Shown: positions 37,145-47,536, counted from the first letter of the stretch. The stretch: 64,000 nucleotides of DNA from Oscillospiraceae bacterium (GCA_015064895.1 SVRI01000003.1:62001-126000), one strand, 5' to 3'. The notes: generated by a model not told the origin, from the letters alone. Numbers and translations: made by a program.

Positions 37145-39034
37145 ATGGCTACAAAAAAGGAAAACCTTGCACAGTATTATTTTCACCAGGGCACAAATTT
37201 CACAGCCTATGATTATATGGGTGCTCACTTTGACGAAAAGAAAAATGCATATACCTTCAGGACATGGGCTCCGAATGCCGATAAGGTTTATCTTGCCGCC
37301 GATTTCAATGAGTGGAAGAAAACACATGCCATGACAAGAGAAAGTGAAGGCGGTGTGTGGAGCATAGATGTGCCGCCGGAATGTTTTAGTGACAGTGATA
37401 TTTATAAATACATTATCGAACGTGACGGAAAATGCGAATATAAGGCAGACCCGTATGCTTTCTATGCCGAGCTTCCTCCAAAAACCGCATCAAGAATATA
37501 TAATATCGACGAGTATGAGTGGAACGATGCCGCGTGGCTGAAATTCCGCAAAAAGAACGTCAAAGAACCCTATGGTTTGCCGATGAATATTTACGAGGTT
37601 CATGCAGGCTCTTGGAAACTCAAGGAAGACGGAAGCTTTTATAATTACAGAGAGCTTGCAATAGAGCTTGCCTCCTATGTCAAGAGTATGGGTTATACAC
37701 ACATAGAGCTGATGCCCGTAATGGAGCATCCGTTTGACGGTTCGTGGGGATATCAGGTGACGGGATATTTTGCACCGACCTCACGTTACGGAAACCCCGA
37801 TGATTTCAAATTCTTTGTAGACTATATGCATTCTGCGGGAATCGGTGTAATCCTCGACTGGGTACCTGCCCATTTTCCCAAAGACGGACACGGACTCTAC
37901 GAATTTGACGGCGGTCCTTTGTATGAGTATCAGGGCTGGGACAGAATGGAAAGCCGTGACTGGGGTACAAGACGCTTTGACGTGGGCAGAAACGAGGTGC
38001 AGTCATTCCTCATATCAAATGCCCTTTTCTGGCTCAGAGAATACCATGTTGACGGACTTCGTGTAGATGCTGTGGCATCCATGCTTTACCTTGACTTTGG
38101 CAGAGAAGCCGGTGAATGGTGTCCCAATGAAGACGGAAGCAATCATTGTAAAGAGGCGGTTGCTTTCTTCCAAAAGCTTTCGCGGGTTATACGTGATACC
38201 TGCCCGGACACGCTTCTCATTGCCGAGGAATCCACAAGCTGGAAGGATGTTACAAAACCCGAAGGACTCGGATTTACACATAAGTGGAACATGGGCTGGA
38301 TGAACGATGTTTTAAAGTATATCGAAACAGACCCCGTGTTCAGGAAATATCATCACGAAAAGCTGACATTCTCTCTTATGTACGCCTTTAACGAAAACTT
38401 TATCCTGCCCATTTCCCACGATGAAGTGGTACACGGTAAAAAGTCGCTTCTTGATAAGGCGGTGGGGGACTACTGGCAGAAGTTTGCATCCACAAGGGCA
38501 TTTCTTACGTATATGATGACACATCCCGGAAAGAAACTGCACTTTATGGGCAATGAAATAGGTCAGTTCAGGGAATGGGACTACAAGGGAAGTATAGAAT
38601 GGTTCCTTCTCGATTACGAATCCCATTCCAAATTCAAGGATTTTTCGAGGGATCTGAATTTTGTATATCTTGAAAACAAATCCATGTGGGAGGTTGAAAA
38701 CTCCTGGTCGGGATTTCAGTGGATAGATGCAGATAACAGAGACTGGAGTATGCTTTCCTATGTGAGATATGACGCAAAGGGCAATGCGGATGTTGTCATA
38801 GTGAATCTTACACCCGTCGGAAGATACGGATATATCTGCGGAGTTCCTTATGACGGTGTTTACGAAGAACTGATAAACAGCGACGATTATAAATACGGCG
38901 GCACGGGTATGGTAAATAATGAACCGATTCCCGTAAGATATGAAGGCTGTCACAATATGCCCTATTCAATACAGCTTGATATCGGACCGTATGGCTCGGT
39001 TGTTCTTAAAAATATCAGGAAAAAGGCAAAATAA
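37145..39034 (+). CDS. glgB: 1,4-alpha-glucan branching enzyme
   Basis: GlgB cuts alpha-1,4 chains and re-attaches them as alpha-1,6 branches in glycogen. The protein (629 aa from the ATG at 37145, chosen because AAAGGA at 37132-37137 is only one base from the track's 37139) has an N-terminal CBM48 (RTWAPNADKVYLAADFN), the GH13 motifs DWVPAHFPKD, nucleophile GLRVDAVASMLY near 305, acid/base IAEEST near 361 and SHDEVVHGK near 425, and a C-terminal beta domain. It starts the glgB-C-D-A-P series. Confidence 0.96.
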   Translation: MATKKENLAQYYFHQGTNFTAYDYMGAHFDEKKNAYTFRTWAPNADKVYLAADFNEWKKTHAMTRESEGGVWSIDVPPECFSDSDIYKYIIERDGKCEYKADPYAFYAELPPKTASRIYNIDEYEWNDAAWLKFRKKNVKEPYGLPMNIYEVHAGSWKLKEDGSFYNYRELAIELASYVKSMGYTHIELMPVMEHPFDGSWGYQVTGYFAPTSRYGNPDDFKFFVDYMHSAGIGVILDWVPAHFPKDGHGLYEFDGGPLYEYQGWDRMESRDWGTRRFDVGRNEVQSFLISNALFWLREYHVDGLRVDAVASMLYLDFGREAGEWCPNEDGSNHCKEAVAFFQKLSRVIRDTCPDTLLIAEESTSWKDVTKPEGLGFTHKWNMGWMNDVLKYIETDPVFRKYHHEKLTFSLMYAFNENFILPISHDEVVHGKKSLLDKAVGDYWQKFASTRAFLTYMMTHPGKKLHFMGNEIGQFREWDYKGSIEWFLLDYESHSKFKDFSRDLNFVYLENKSMWEVENSWSGFQWIDADNRDWSMLSYVRYDAKGNADVVIVNLTPVGRYGYICGVPYDGVYEELINSDDYKYGGTGMVNNEPIPVRYEGCHNMPYSIQLDIGPYGSVVLKNIRKKAK

Positions 39035-39068
39035 AAACGATAATAAAACGTATGGAGGTTTTATATAA

Positions 39069-40274
39069 ATGTTCAAGAAAAAAGAGTGCGTAGCAATGTT
39101 ACTTGCAGGCGGTCAGGGCTCAAGACTCTATGCCCTTACCGAATTTACGGCAAAGCCTGCCGTTTCCTTCGGCTCAAAGTACCGCATCATCGATTTTCCC
39201 CTCTCTAACTGTATCAACTCGAATATTGATACTGTCGGTGTTCTTACCCAGTATCAGCCCTTGCAGCTCAATGAATATATCGGCAACGGTCAGCCCTGGG
39301 ACCTTGACAGAACCTTCGGCGGCGTTACTGTTCTTCCTCCTTATCAGGGCAAGAACGGTGCCGACTGGTATAAGGGTACGGCAAACGCCATTTATCAGAA
39401 CCTCAAATATATCGAAAGATATGACCCCGAGTATGTACTCATCCTTTCGGGCGACCATATCTATAAAATGGACTATGCAAAGATGCTTCAGTTCCATAAA
39501 AAGACGGGTGCTGCCTGCACAATAAGCGTACTCAATGTGCCCATAGAAGAGGCAAGCAGATTCGGTATTCTTTCTTCCGATGAAAACAACAAGATTTTCA
39601 AGTTCGAAGAAAAGCCCCCCAAACCTCAGAGCACAAAGGCGTCCATGGGTATTTACATATTCAATAAGGACGTGCTCTTCAAGTACCTCATTGAGGACGA
39701 AAACACAGAAGGCTCCTCCAATGACTTCGGTAAGAATATTATTCCCACAATGCTCGAGAGAGGCGAACCTATGTATGCATATGAGTTCGACGGATACTGG
39801 AAGGACGTGGGAACAATCAAGAGCCTCTGGGAAGCAAACATGGATCTTCTCGGAAAGAACCCCGAATTTGACATTGACGACGACAATTGGAGATTCCGTT
39901 CGAGAAATGCGGCGGCAGCTCCTCAGTTTATAGGAAATGATGCGGTTGTTGAAAACTCGATTATAACAGAAGGCTGCGTAATAAACGGCACTGTTATAAA
40001 CTCGGTTCTTTCGGCAAATGTCACTGTGGAAGCAGGTGCCGTTGTCAAGGACTCGGTAATCATGCAGGGTACAACAGTAAAGAAGAACGCATCGGTTCTT
40101 TACTCTATCATTGACGAAGAAGCAACCGTCGGCGAAGGCGCAGTTGTCGGTAACGATAGGGAAAACGCCAAGGAAGTAACGGTTCTCGGAATGGGAGCAG
40201 ACCTTCCCGCAGGTGCCAAGGTTGAAGAAGGCAAAATCCTCAGTGCAGAAGACGTGAAAGGAGGAAACAAGTAA
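39069..40274 (+). CDS. glgC: Glucose-1-phosphate adenylyltransferase, catalytic subunit
   Basis: GlgC makes ADP-glucose, the committed precursor of glycogen. The 401-aa protein has the nucleotide-binding loop [33 protein letters not shown], the substrate-site stretch KFEEKPPKP and the GlgC-typical GDHIYKMDY near 137, followed by a left-handed beta-helix with hexapeptide repeats (about 285-385). GGAGG lies upstream. The stop overlaps glgD (TAATG), so the two subunits are co-translated. Confidence 0.96.
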   Translation: MFKKKECVAMLLAGGQGSRLYALTEFTAKPAVSFGSKYRIIDFPLSNCINSNIDTVGVLTQYQPLQLNEYIGNGQPWDLDRTFGGVTVLPPYQGKNGADWYKGTANAIYQNLKYIERYDPEYVLILSGDHIYKMDYAKMLQFHKKTGAACTISVLNVPIEEASRFGILSSDENNKIFKFEEKPPKPQSTKASMGIYIFNKDVLFKYLIEDENTEGSSNDFGKNIIPTMLERGEPMYAYEFDGYWKDVGTIKSLWEANMDLLGKNPEFDIDDDNWRFRSRNAAAAPQFIGNDAVVENSIITEGCVINGTVINSVLSANVTVEAGAVVKDSVIMQGTTVKKNASVLYSIIDEEATVGEGAVVGNDRENAKEVTVLGMGADLPAGAKVEEGKILSAEDVKGGNK

Positions 40275-41410
40275 TGGCTACAGCAGCAGGACTTATTTTT
40301 TCAAATATACACGACAGAAATGTTCCCGAGCTTACGGGAAAAAGAAGCATGGCATCCGTTCCCTTCGGAGGCAGATACAGACTTGTTGATTTTGCACTTT
40401 CAAATATGGTAAATGCAAATATCACAAAGGTGGGTATTATCACACACTATAACTATCAGTCGCTTGTTGACCACCTCGGCACAGGTAAGGACTGGGATTT
40501 GGCTAGAAGCACAGGCGGTCTTAAAATTCTTCCTCCTCAGATTACGGCATTTGACAACGTGGGCACAAGGACAGTATTTTCATCCCGTCTTGATGCCCTC
40601 ATGAATGCATACAACTTTGTTTCCAAGAGCACAGAGGAATATATTGTTCTTTCCGACTGCGATATCGTGTGCAATATTGACCTCAAGGATGTTATAAAGT
40701 TCCATATTGAAAACGGTGCTGATATCACTCTTGTCACAAAGAATGTGTACATGACTAAAGAAATGGCAAAGAACTGTACCATTGTTGAAACCGATTCAAA
40801 GGGCAGAGTTACAAATCTTGTTGATAATCCTGCTTCCATGGAAGGCATGCTCGATGTCTGCCTTAACATTTTCGTTCTCAGACGTGAATATCTCAACAGA
40901 ATCATCGTTGATACCCTTTCCCGCGGCTATAAGAGCTTTACAAAGGATATTATTGCGGCGAACAAGGATAATATGAAGTTCATGAAGTACGAATATGCCG
41001 GCTACTTTGCAACAATTAATACCCTTGACGGCTACTTCAAGAGCAGTATGGACCTGCTTTGTGCAGACGTAAGAGACTGCATCTTCGGTGTTAAGTCAAG
41101 ACCCGTTTATACAAAGGTCAAGAACTCTGCACCTGCAAAGTATATGGAAGGTGCTTCCGTTAAGAATTCTCTTATTGCCGACGGTTGTGTAATCGAAGGC
41201 GTGGTTGAAAATTCCATTCTTTTCCGTGGCGTTCACGTTGGCAAGGATACTGTTATAAAGAACTGTATTATAATGCAGGATTCCACAGTCGGTAAGGGCG
41301 TAAATCTTAACTGCGTAATTGCAGATAAGAATGTTGTTATCAAGGACGGACGTAATCTTTCGGGTCACGAAACACATCCATTCTCGCTTGCAAAAGGAAC
41401 GGTTATTTAA
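40274..41410 (+). CDS. glgD: Glucose-1-phosphate adenylyltransferase-like regulatory subunit GlgD
   Basis: GlgD is the non-catalytic partner of GlgC in many Firmicutes and changes its activity and regulation. The 378-aa protein keeps the fold (SVPFGGRYRLVDFALSNM, then a C-terminal beta-helix) but lacks the GGxGxRLxxLT nucleotide loop; it begins ATAAGLIFSNIHDR instead. That loss is the GlgD hallmark. It is coupled to glgC by a one-base overlap. Confidence 0.94.
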   Translation: MATAAGLIFSNIHDRNVPELTGKRSMASVPFGGRYRLVDFALSNMVNANITKVGIITHYNYQSLVDHLGTGKDWDLARSTGGLKILPPQITAFDNVGTRTVFSSRLDALMNAYNFVSKSTEEYIVLSDCDIVCNIDLKDVIKFHIENGADITLVTKNVYMTKEMAKNCTIVETDSKGRVTNLVDNPASMEGMLDVCLNIFVLRREYLNRIIVDTLSRGYKSFTKDIIAANKDNMKFMKYEYAGYFATINTLDGYFKSSMDLLCADVRDCIFGVKSRPVYTKVKNSAPAKYMEGASVKNSLIADGCVIEGVVENSILFRGVHVGKDTVIKNCIIMQDSTVGKGVNLNCVIADKNVVIKDGRNLSGHETHPFSLAKGTVI

Positions 41411-41411
41411 G

Positions 41412-41441
41412 TTAGGAGTTTGGAGTTAGGAGTTAGGAGTT
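41412..41441 (+). repeat. Four tandem 7-mers (TTAGGAG-type)
   Basis: TTAGGAG, TTTGGAG, TTAGGAG, TTAGGAG follow one another just after the glgD stop and run into the 103-bp tandem repeat. The pattern suggests slippage around the AGGAG motif. Confidence 0.8.
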
Positions 41442-41640
41442 AGAAAAGGCTGCAATTCGGGCAGAAACATCTGAGCTTTTGATATCATACCCCGAAATTA
41501 AAAAGGTCTTTGTTTACTTTCTCCTTAAGAAAGTAAAAGGAGTTAGAAAAGGCTGCGATTCGGGCAGAGACATTTAAAATATTGATATCATACCCCGAAA
41601 TTAAAAAGGTCTTTGTTTACTTTCTCCTCAAGAAAGTAAA
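41435..41640 (+). repeat. Two tandem copies of a 103-bp unit before glgA
   Basis: The unit runs from AGGAGTTAGAAAAGGCTGC to a hairpin TTTACTTTCT/AGAAAGTAAA with a five-base loop. Copies begin at 41435 and 41538, and a third begins at 41641 but is replaced by the glgA start after nine bases. The copies differ at few positions. The AGGAG that begins each copy is, in the third position, the ribosome-binding site of glgA. The 25-codon N-terminal extension shown in the ORF track is repeat sequence, not glgA. Confidence 0.88.
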
Positions 41641-41656
41641 AGGAGTTAGGAATTAT

Positions 41657-43111
41657 ATGGCTATAAAGAAGAAAAAGAAAATATTAATGGTAGGCGGCGA
41701 GGCAATGCCCTTTGCCGCAACAGGCGGTCTTGGCGATGTTCTTGGTTCACTTCCCGCAGCAGTTCAGGCTGAAATGAAGAATGCCGACGTGAGACTTGTT
41801 ATGCCGCTTTACAGTGCCATGAAGGACGAATACAGAAAGATGCTTCAGCTCGAATGCGTTTTCGAGGTTGACCTTGCATGGCGTAAGCAGTACTGCGGAG
41901 TACTCAGCCTTGAAAAGGACGGCGTGACATATTACTTTATCGACAACGAGTATTATTTCAAGCGTCCCGATATGTACGGAAACTTTGACGACGGTGAAAG
42001 ATATGCCTATTTCTGTAAGGCTGTAATGCAGATGATGCCAAAGATAGGCTTCTATCCCGACATTCTCCATGCCCATGACTGGCAGAGTGCACTCACCATG
42101 GTGTATCTAAAGACAGAGTACAGAGACGTTCCCGAATACAAGAATATGCGCGGAATTTATACCATCCATAATATTGCATATCAGGGTAAATACGATATGG
42201 GTATACTCTGGGATATTTTCGGCATAGACTATAAGTACGCATCAATTATGTCTTATGACGGCTGTATCAACCTCATGAAGGGTGCTATTGTTTGTGCCGA
42301 CAGGGTTACAACGGTAAGTCCGACATACTCAAAGGAAATCAAGTACCCCAAACATTCCGAAGGACTTCACTATATCCTTCGTGAAAACAACTATAAGCTT
42401 TCGGGTATCCTTAACGGTATCGACTACGATTACTATAATCCCGAAACGGATAAGGCAATAAAGGCAACCTTTACTGCCGACGACCTTTCGGGAAAAGCCA
42501 AGTGCAAGAAGGCACTTCAGAAGGAGTGCGGACTTCCCGAAAAGAAGGACGTTCCTCTTATTGCCATTATCACACGTCTTGCAGGGCATAAGGGTCTTGA
42601 CCTTGTTGAACGCATAATGGAAAGCGTAGTTGCAAATAATGATGTTCAGCTTGTAATACTCGGCAAGGGCGAAGAAAGATACGAAAACTACTTCAAGTAT
42701 CTCGATGCAAAGTATCCCGAAAAGGTGAAGGCTCTTATCACATATGACAGAGACCTGTCAAAGAGAATTTACGCAGGTGCGGATATATTCGTAATGCCCT
42801 CAAAGAGCGAGCCCTGCGGACTTGCACAGATGATTGCATCCCGTTACGGCACAGTGCCCGTAACAAGAGAAACGGGCGGTCTTTACGACTCCATCAAGGG
42901 CTATTATGAGCTTGACGGAGAGATTTACGGCAACGGTTTTACCTTTGCAAATTACTCGGAAGCAGAGCTCAAAGACCGCATTGAAGCTGCACTCGGACTT
43001 TATGGAAACGGTGACAAGTGGACACGTTTGACAAAAAAGATAATGAACATAGACTTCAGCTGGAATATTTCAGCTAAAAAGTATATTGAAATGTACGAAA
43101 ATCTGTGTTAA
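41657..43111 (+). CDS. glgA: Glycogen synthase (ADP-glucose type)
   Basis: GlgA adds glucose from ADP-glucose to the growing glycogen chain. The 484-aa protein (ATG at 41657 after AAAGGAG) has the GT5 fold: HAHDWQSALTM near 130, TIHNIAYQGKY near 160, the catalytic glutamate stretch MPSKSEPCGLAQMIASRYG near 385 and ETGGLYDSI near 415. The N-terminal substrate loop, normally KTGGLxDV, here reads AATGGLGDV, so the usual lysine is alanine. The gene is separated from glgD by a repeat array rather than being directly coupled. Confidence 0.95.
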   Translation: MAIKKKKKILMVGGEAMPFAATGGLGDVLGSLPAAVQAEMKNADVRLVMPLYSAMKDEYRKMLQLECVFEVDLAWRKQYCGVLSLEKDGVTYYFIDNEYYFKRPDMYGNFDDGERYAYFCKAVMQMMPKIGFYPDILHAHDWQSALTMVYLKTEYRDVPEYKNMRGIYTIHNIAYQGKYDMGILWDIFGIDYKYASIMSYDGCINLMKGAIVCADRVTTVSPTYSKEIKYPKHSEGLHYILRENNYKLSGILNGIDYDYYNPETDKAIKATFTADDLSGKAKCKKALQKECGLPEKKDVPLIAIITRLAGHKGLDLVERIMESVVANNDVQLVILGKGEERYENYFKYLDAKYPEKVKALITYDRDLSKRIYAGADIFVMPSKSEPCGLAQMIASRYGTVPVTRETGGLYDSIKGYYELDGEIYGNGFTFANYSEAELKDRIEAALGLYGNGDKWTRLTKKIMNIDFSWNISAKKYIEMYENLC

Positions 43112-43137
43112 AATTATACTTAGGTAATTTTATTCTT

Positions 43138-43172
43138 CGGGGTGATATTATTCACCCCGTTTGAGTTTTTTT
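43138..43172 (+). terminator. Hairpin with T-run between glgA and glgP
   Basis: CGGGGTGA pairs with TCACCCCG around TATTAT, followed by TTTGAGTTTTTTT. It may end or attenuate the transcript before glgP, setting phosphorylase at a different level from the synthesis genes. Confidence 0.75.
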
Positions 43173-43205
43173 ATTGGCAATAAAACTGAAAGGTTGAATA
43201 TATAA

Positions 43206-45641
43206 ATGGCGCTTAGTAAAACACAGGTAAAACAGAATATTGAAACAAAGCTTTCACGTCATTTCGGTGTTTCTCCTAAGGAGGCAACACGCGAGCAGAT
43301 GTATAAGGCTTGTGCAATTACGGTTAAGGATATTCTTACCGAAAAGAGAAACGACTATAAAAAGCTCGTAAATGCCAAGGGCGGCAAGAGAGTTTATTAT
43401 ATGTGTATGGAGTTCCTTCTCGGAAGATCCTTTAAGACAAATCTTTGCAATTTGGGTCTTGAAAAGCAGTATTCGGATGTACTTTCCGAAATGGGCTTTA
43501 ATCTTAATGACCTTTATGAGGAAGAACCCGATGCAGGTCTCGGTAACGGCGGTCTCGGCAGACTTGCCGCCTGCTTCATGGACTCACTTTCATCCCTTGA
43601 CTATCCCGCAACAGGCTTTTCCATCCTCTATGAATATGGTCTTTTCAAGCAGAAGCTTGTTGACGGACTTCAGGTAGAGCTTCCCGATGTATGGCTTCCC
43701 GGCGGTGAAGTATGGCTTGTACCCAGAACCGACAGAACCTTCAAGGTCCGCTTTGACGGCAGAATCAAGGAAGAGTGGAAGGACGGCAGATGTGAAATCC
43801 TTTATGAGGATGCAGAAGAAGTCGAAGCATGTGCATACGATATGATGATTTCGGGTGCCGGCTCCGAAGCTGTGTCGCTTCTGCGCCTATGGAAAGCAAG
43901 AGATATAACAAACTTCGATATGAAGGCATTTACACAGGGTCAGTATATGAAGGCAATGGAAAAGAACACTAACGCAGAAGCTATCTGTAAGGTTCTTTAT
44001 CCATCCGATAACCACCTTGAAGGTAAGATGCTGAGACTTACACAGCAGTATTTCCTTACCTCCGCATCCTGTCAGAGCATTATCCGCGACCATATGGCAG
44101 TTTACGGAACTCTTGAAAACCTTCCCGAAAAGGTTGCAATCCATATCAATGACACTCATCCTGCTCTCTGTATTCCCGAACTTATGAGAATCTTCCTTGA
44201 TGACTATTGCTTCTCGTGGGAAAAGGCATGGGAGCTTGTTACAAAGATTGTTTCCTATACAAACCATACAGTTATGCCCGAAGCTCTTGAAACATGGAAT
44301 GAAGACCTCTTCCGATTAAAGCTTCCCAGAATCTATAACATCCTTTGCGAAATCAACAGACGCTTCTGCATTGAAGCATGGGATAAGGTTGGTAACTTTG
44401 ATAAGATAAGTGCTATGTCGATTATAGCATATAACCAGATAAGAATGGCAAACCTTTCTGTTATCGCTTCGCATACAGTAAACGGCGTTTCGGCACTTCA
44501 CTCGGAAATCTTAAAGAATTCCTGCTTCAAGGACCTTTATAAGATGTACCCCGAAAAGTTTACTAATGTCACAAACGGTATTGCCCACAGAAGATGGCTC
44601 TGCTATTCCAACCCCTCTCTTGCGGCACTTCTTGATGAAACCATCGGAAAGGGTTACAGAACAAAGCCGAATGAGCTTCGTAAGTTTGAAGCGTTTGCAG
44701 ACGATAAGAGCGTTCTTGACAGACTCGCACAGATAAAGCATTCCAATAAGGTAGCTTTCTCCGACCTTGTGTTCAAGAAGACGGGCGTTAAGATTAACCC
44801 CGATTCTGTGTTTGACGTTCAGGCTAAGCGTCTTCATGAATATAAGAGACAGCTTCTCAATGCAATGAGAATTGTCGACAGATACCTTGCACTCAAGGAA
44901 AACCCCGACCTTGATGTTACACCGCAGACCTTTATCTTCGGTGCAAAGGCGGCTCCCGGTTATGATATGGCAAAGCAGATTATCAAGCTTATCTGCGCTA
45001 TTTCCGCCGATATCAATAAGAACCCCAAACTTTCCGAAAAACTTCAGGTTGTGTTCCTTGAAAACTACTGCGTAAGCCTTGCCGAAAGCCTTATGCCTGC
45101 CGCTGATATCAGTGAACAGATAAGCCTTGCAGGTAAGGAAGCAAGCGGTACGGGTAACATGAAGTTTATGATTAACGGTGCTTTGACAGTTGGTACTCTT
45201 GACGGTGCAAATGTTGAAATGCTCGAAGAAGTAGGTAAGGACAACATCTACATCTTCGGTCTTACAACACCCGAAGTTGATGACCTGTGGCTCAAGGGCT
45301 ATAATGCTTCAAGCTACTATCATCATAATGCAAGACTTAAAAAGGTTGTTGATGCCTTCAATGTTGGCTTTAACGGCGAAAGCTTTGCAAATATCTATGA
45401 CTATCTTCTTGTCGGCAGAGGCGGTATTTCCGACCCGTATATGTGTCTTGCCGACTTTGATTCCTACATGCTCTGTAAGGATACGGTAATGAAGGATTAT
45501 CTCGACAAGGATAAGTGGCAGAGAATGTCTCTCATGAACATTGCCGCAGCAGGCAAGTTTGCATCCGACAGAAGTATTGAAGACTATGCAAAGAACATCT
45601 GGCATCTTTCCAAAATCACATCGGAGAATAAGAAAAAGTAA
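43206..45641 (+). CDS. glgP: Glycogen/maltodextrin phosphorylase
   Basis: GlgP releases glucose-1-phosphate from the ends of glycogen using inorganic phosphate and pyridoxal phosphate. The 811-aa length is standard. Conserved segments are GLGNGGLGRLAACFMDS near 115, YEYGLFKQ near 143, HINDTHPAL near 315 and the PLP-lysine region EASGTGNMKFMINGALTVG near 645. AAAGG precedes the ATG. It is coupled to the GH13 gene by a TAATG overlap, giving a degradation pair. Confidence 0.96.
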   Translation: MALSKTQVKQNIETKLSRHFGVSPKEATREQMYKACAITVKDILTEKRNDYKKLVNAKGGKRVYYMCMEFLLGRSFKTNLCNLGLEKQYSDVLSEMGFNLNDLYEEEPDAGLGNGGLGRLAACFMDSLSSLDYPATGFSILYEYGLFKQKLVDGLQVELPDVWLPGGEVWLVPRTDRTFKVRFDGRIKEEWKDGRCEILYEDAEEVEACAYDMMISGAGSEAVSLLRLWKARDITNFDMKAFTQGQYMKAMEKNTNAEAICKVLYPSDNHLEGKMLRLTQQYFLTSASCQSIIRDHMAVYGTLENLPEKVAIHINDTHPALCIPELMRIFLDDYCFSWEKAWELVTKIVSYTNHTVMPEALETWNEDLFRLKLPRIYNILCEINRRFCIEAWDKVGNFDKISAMSIIAYNQIRMANLSVIASHTVNGVSALHSEILKNSCFKDLYKMYPEKFTNVTNGIAHRRWLCYSNPSLAALLDETIGKGYRTKPNELRKFEAFADDKSVLDRLAQIKHSNKVAFSDLVFKKTGVKINPDSVFDVQAKRLHEYKRQLLNAMRIVDRYLALKENPDLDVTPQTFIFGAKAAPGYDMAKQIIKLICAISADINKNPKLSEKLQVVFLENYCVSLAESLMPAADISEQISLAGKEASGTGNMKFMINGALTVGTLDGANVEMLEEVGKDNIYIFGLTTPEVDDLWLKGYNASSYYHHNARLKKVVDAFNVGFNGESFANIYDYLLVGRGGISDPYMCLADFDSYMLCKDTVMKDYLDKDKWQRMSLMNIAAAGKFASDRSIEDYAKNIWHLSKITSENKKK

Positions 45642-47530
45642 TGTTTCCGCATCTTTTTGACAGCAGCGAAGTTCAAAAATTCATAAAGCTTAAAAAATCT
45701 GCCAAAGGTAAATCCGCCTCCCGTCGAGGTGCATTTTCATGTTCTGAAAAACTGAAAATAGAGCTTGAAATCACAAGAAAACTCGGTGTCACCAAGGTGT
45801 ATTTGTGCCTGGATGACGATAATGAAGGCACAGAACATGAGATTGAAATGCCGGTTGAGGAAACCCTCGGAAGCATAGACTGTTATTCGGCAACTCTTGG
45901 CTTTGAAAGCCTTTGTCCCGACGGCGACGGTCTGTTTTTCTGGAAGATAAAGCTTTTTGTCGGAAACCGTGCTTTTTATTCCCATTCCATAAATAACGTT
46001 GATTATTGCTTTTCCGACCTTGAGGACACAAAGCCCTTCAGACTTTTAGTGTATAATAAGGATTTTTCCACACCCGACTGGGCAAAGAGCGGTGTCATGT
46101 ATCAGATTTTTGTTGACAGATTTTGTAAGGGAAACAAAAAAGTACCTGTAAGAAAAGACTGCAAAATCAACCATGACTGGTATGACGGCATCCCTGAATT
46201 TGCCGCAAAAAACGGCGACCCTTTAGAAAATAATATGTTCTTCGGAGGCACTCTTTGGGGCGTTATCGAAAAGCTCGACTACCTCAAAGAACTCGGCGTA
46301 AATATACTCTATTTCTGTCCCATATTCAAGGCTTTTTCAAACCATAAGTACGACACGGGTGACTATGAAACTGTTGACGAAATGTTCGGCGGTGATAAGG
46401 CGTTTTCAGAGCTTGTAAAAGAAGCAAAGAAACGTGATATGAGAATTATTCTTGACGGTGTTTTCAACCATACGGGCGACGACAGCAAGTACTTCAACCG
46501 CTACGGTAAGTATAAGAATGTCGGTGCGTATCAGTCGCAAAAGAGTAAGTACTTTGATTGGTATAAGTTTGAGGAATTTCCCGACAAATACGAAGCGTGG
46601 TGGGGCATTGAAATTTTGCCGAGACTTATGGGTGATAATCCCAAGGTCAAAGACTATTTCCTGTCTGAGAAGGGTATTGTCAGAAAATGGATAAAAAGCG
46701 GAATTGACGGCTGGAGACTTGACGTTGCCGATGAGCTTTCCGAATCTTTCCTCGAAGGTCTGAATAAGGCAGCAAAGCAAGAAAAAACGGATGCACTTGT
46801 TATCGGTGAAGTCTGGGAAAACGCTGCAGATAAGGTGTCCTACGGCAAAAGACGTAAATACTTCCGCGGCAAACAGCTTGATTCTGTTATGAACTATCCC
46901 GTAAAGTACGCAATTATAGACTTTATCAAGGATAAAAACGCAGAAAAGTTCTATAATTCCGTAACCGAAATATACTCAAGCTACCCGCAGTTTTGTTCTG
47001 ATGTTCTTATGAACCTTGTGGGAAGCCACGATACCGAGAGAATACTTACAATCCTCGGCGGTGAGTCTCCCGAAGGTAAGACCAATGCAGAACTTTCGAC
47101 CAAGAAAATGACACCCGAACAGCTACGTGACGGTATACAAAAACTCAAAGTTGCATCTGTTTTGCAGTTTACGCTACCCGGTATGCCCATGATTTACTAC
47201 GGCGATGAGGCGGGAATGGAAGGGTATCACGACCCGTTCTGCAGAAAGCCTTATCCGTGGGGCAGGGAAAACAAGGAACTTCTCAGCCACTATACAAGGC
47301 TATGCCATATAAAGAGAGAAGAAACATCGCTTCATTCTTCACCCCTCGAATTTGTCTGCCATAGTGACGGACTTGCGGTTTACAAAAGAGGCAGTCTTTT
47401 GATTCTCGTAAATACCTCGGATGAGGAAAAAACATTTGAGGTTAAATGCAAGTACACAGAGCTTCTTCTGGGAAAACCCGAAAAGGATGTTGTGACGCTT
47501 CCTGCCATGACTGCAAAAATACTCAAATAA
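45641..47530 (+). CDS. GH13-family alpha-amylase/neopullulanase-like enzyme
   Basis: This is a cytoplasmic (no signal peptide) alpha-glucan hydrolase of 629 aa. An N-terminal beta domain (1-140) precedes the GH13 barrel with VMYQIFVDRFCKG, DGVFNHTGDDS near 275, the nucleophile segment GWRLDVADE near 345, acid/base IGEVWENA near 385 and VGSHDTERI near 463. The layout is like cyclomaltodextrinase/neopullulanase. Its coupling to glgP suggests it debranches or trims limit dextrins left by the phosphorylase; exact specificity is not decidable here. Confidence 0.9.
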   Translation: MFPHLFDSSEVQKFIKLKKSAKGKSASRRGAFSCSEKLKIELEITRKLGVTKVYLCLDDDNEGTEHEIEMPVEETLGSIDCYSATLGFESLCPDGDGLFFWKIKLFVGNRAFYSHSINNVDYCFSDLEDTKPFRLLVYNKDFSTPDWAKSGVMYQIFVDRFCKGNKKVPVRKDCKINHDWYDGIPEFAAKNGDPLENNMFFGGTLWGVIEKLDYLKELGVNILYFCPIFKAFSNHKYDTGDYETVDEMFGGDKAFSELVKEAKKRDMRIILDGVFNHTGDDSKYFNRYGKYKNVGAYQSQKSKYFDWYKFEEFPDKYEAWWGIEILPRLMGDNPKVKDYFLSEKGIVRKWIKSGIDGWRLDVADELSESFLEGLNKAAKQEKTDALVIGEVWENAADKVSYGKRRKYFRGKQLDSVMNYPVKYAIIDFIKDKNAEKFYNSVTEIYSSYPQFCSDVLMNLVGSHDTERILTILGGESPEGKTNAELSTKKMTPEQLRDGIQKLKVASVLQFTLPGMPMIYYGDEAGMEGYHDPFCRKPYPWGRENKELLSHYTRLCHIKREETSLHSSPLEFVCHSDGLAVYKRGSLLILVNTSDEEKTFEVKCKYTELLLGKPEKDVVTLPAMTAKILK

Positions 47531-47536
47531 ACAAAT

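Noticed and set aside
41412-41640. CRISPR array
   Set aside because: The repeats are directly adjacent 7-mers and 103-bp units without unique spacers, and there are no cas genes.
41582-41656. 25-residue N-terminal extension of GlgA
   Set aside because: It is encoded by the 103-bp repeat, and AAAGGAG inside it serves the ATG at 41657.
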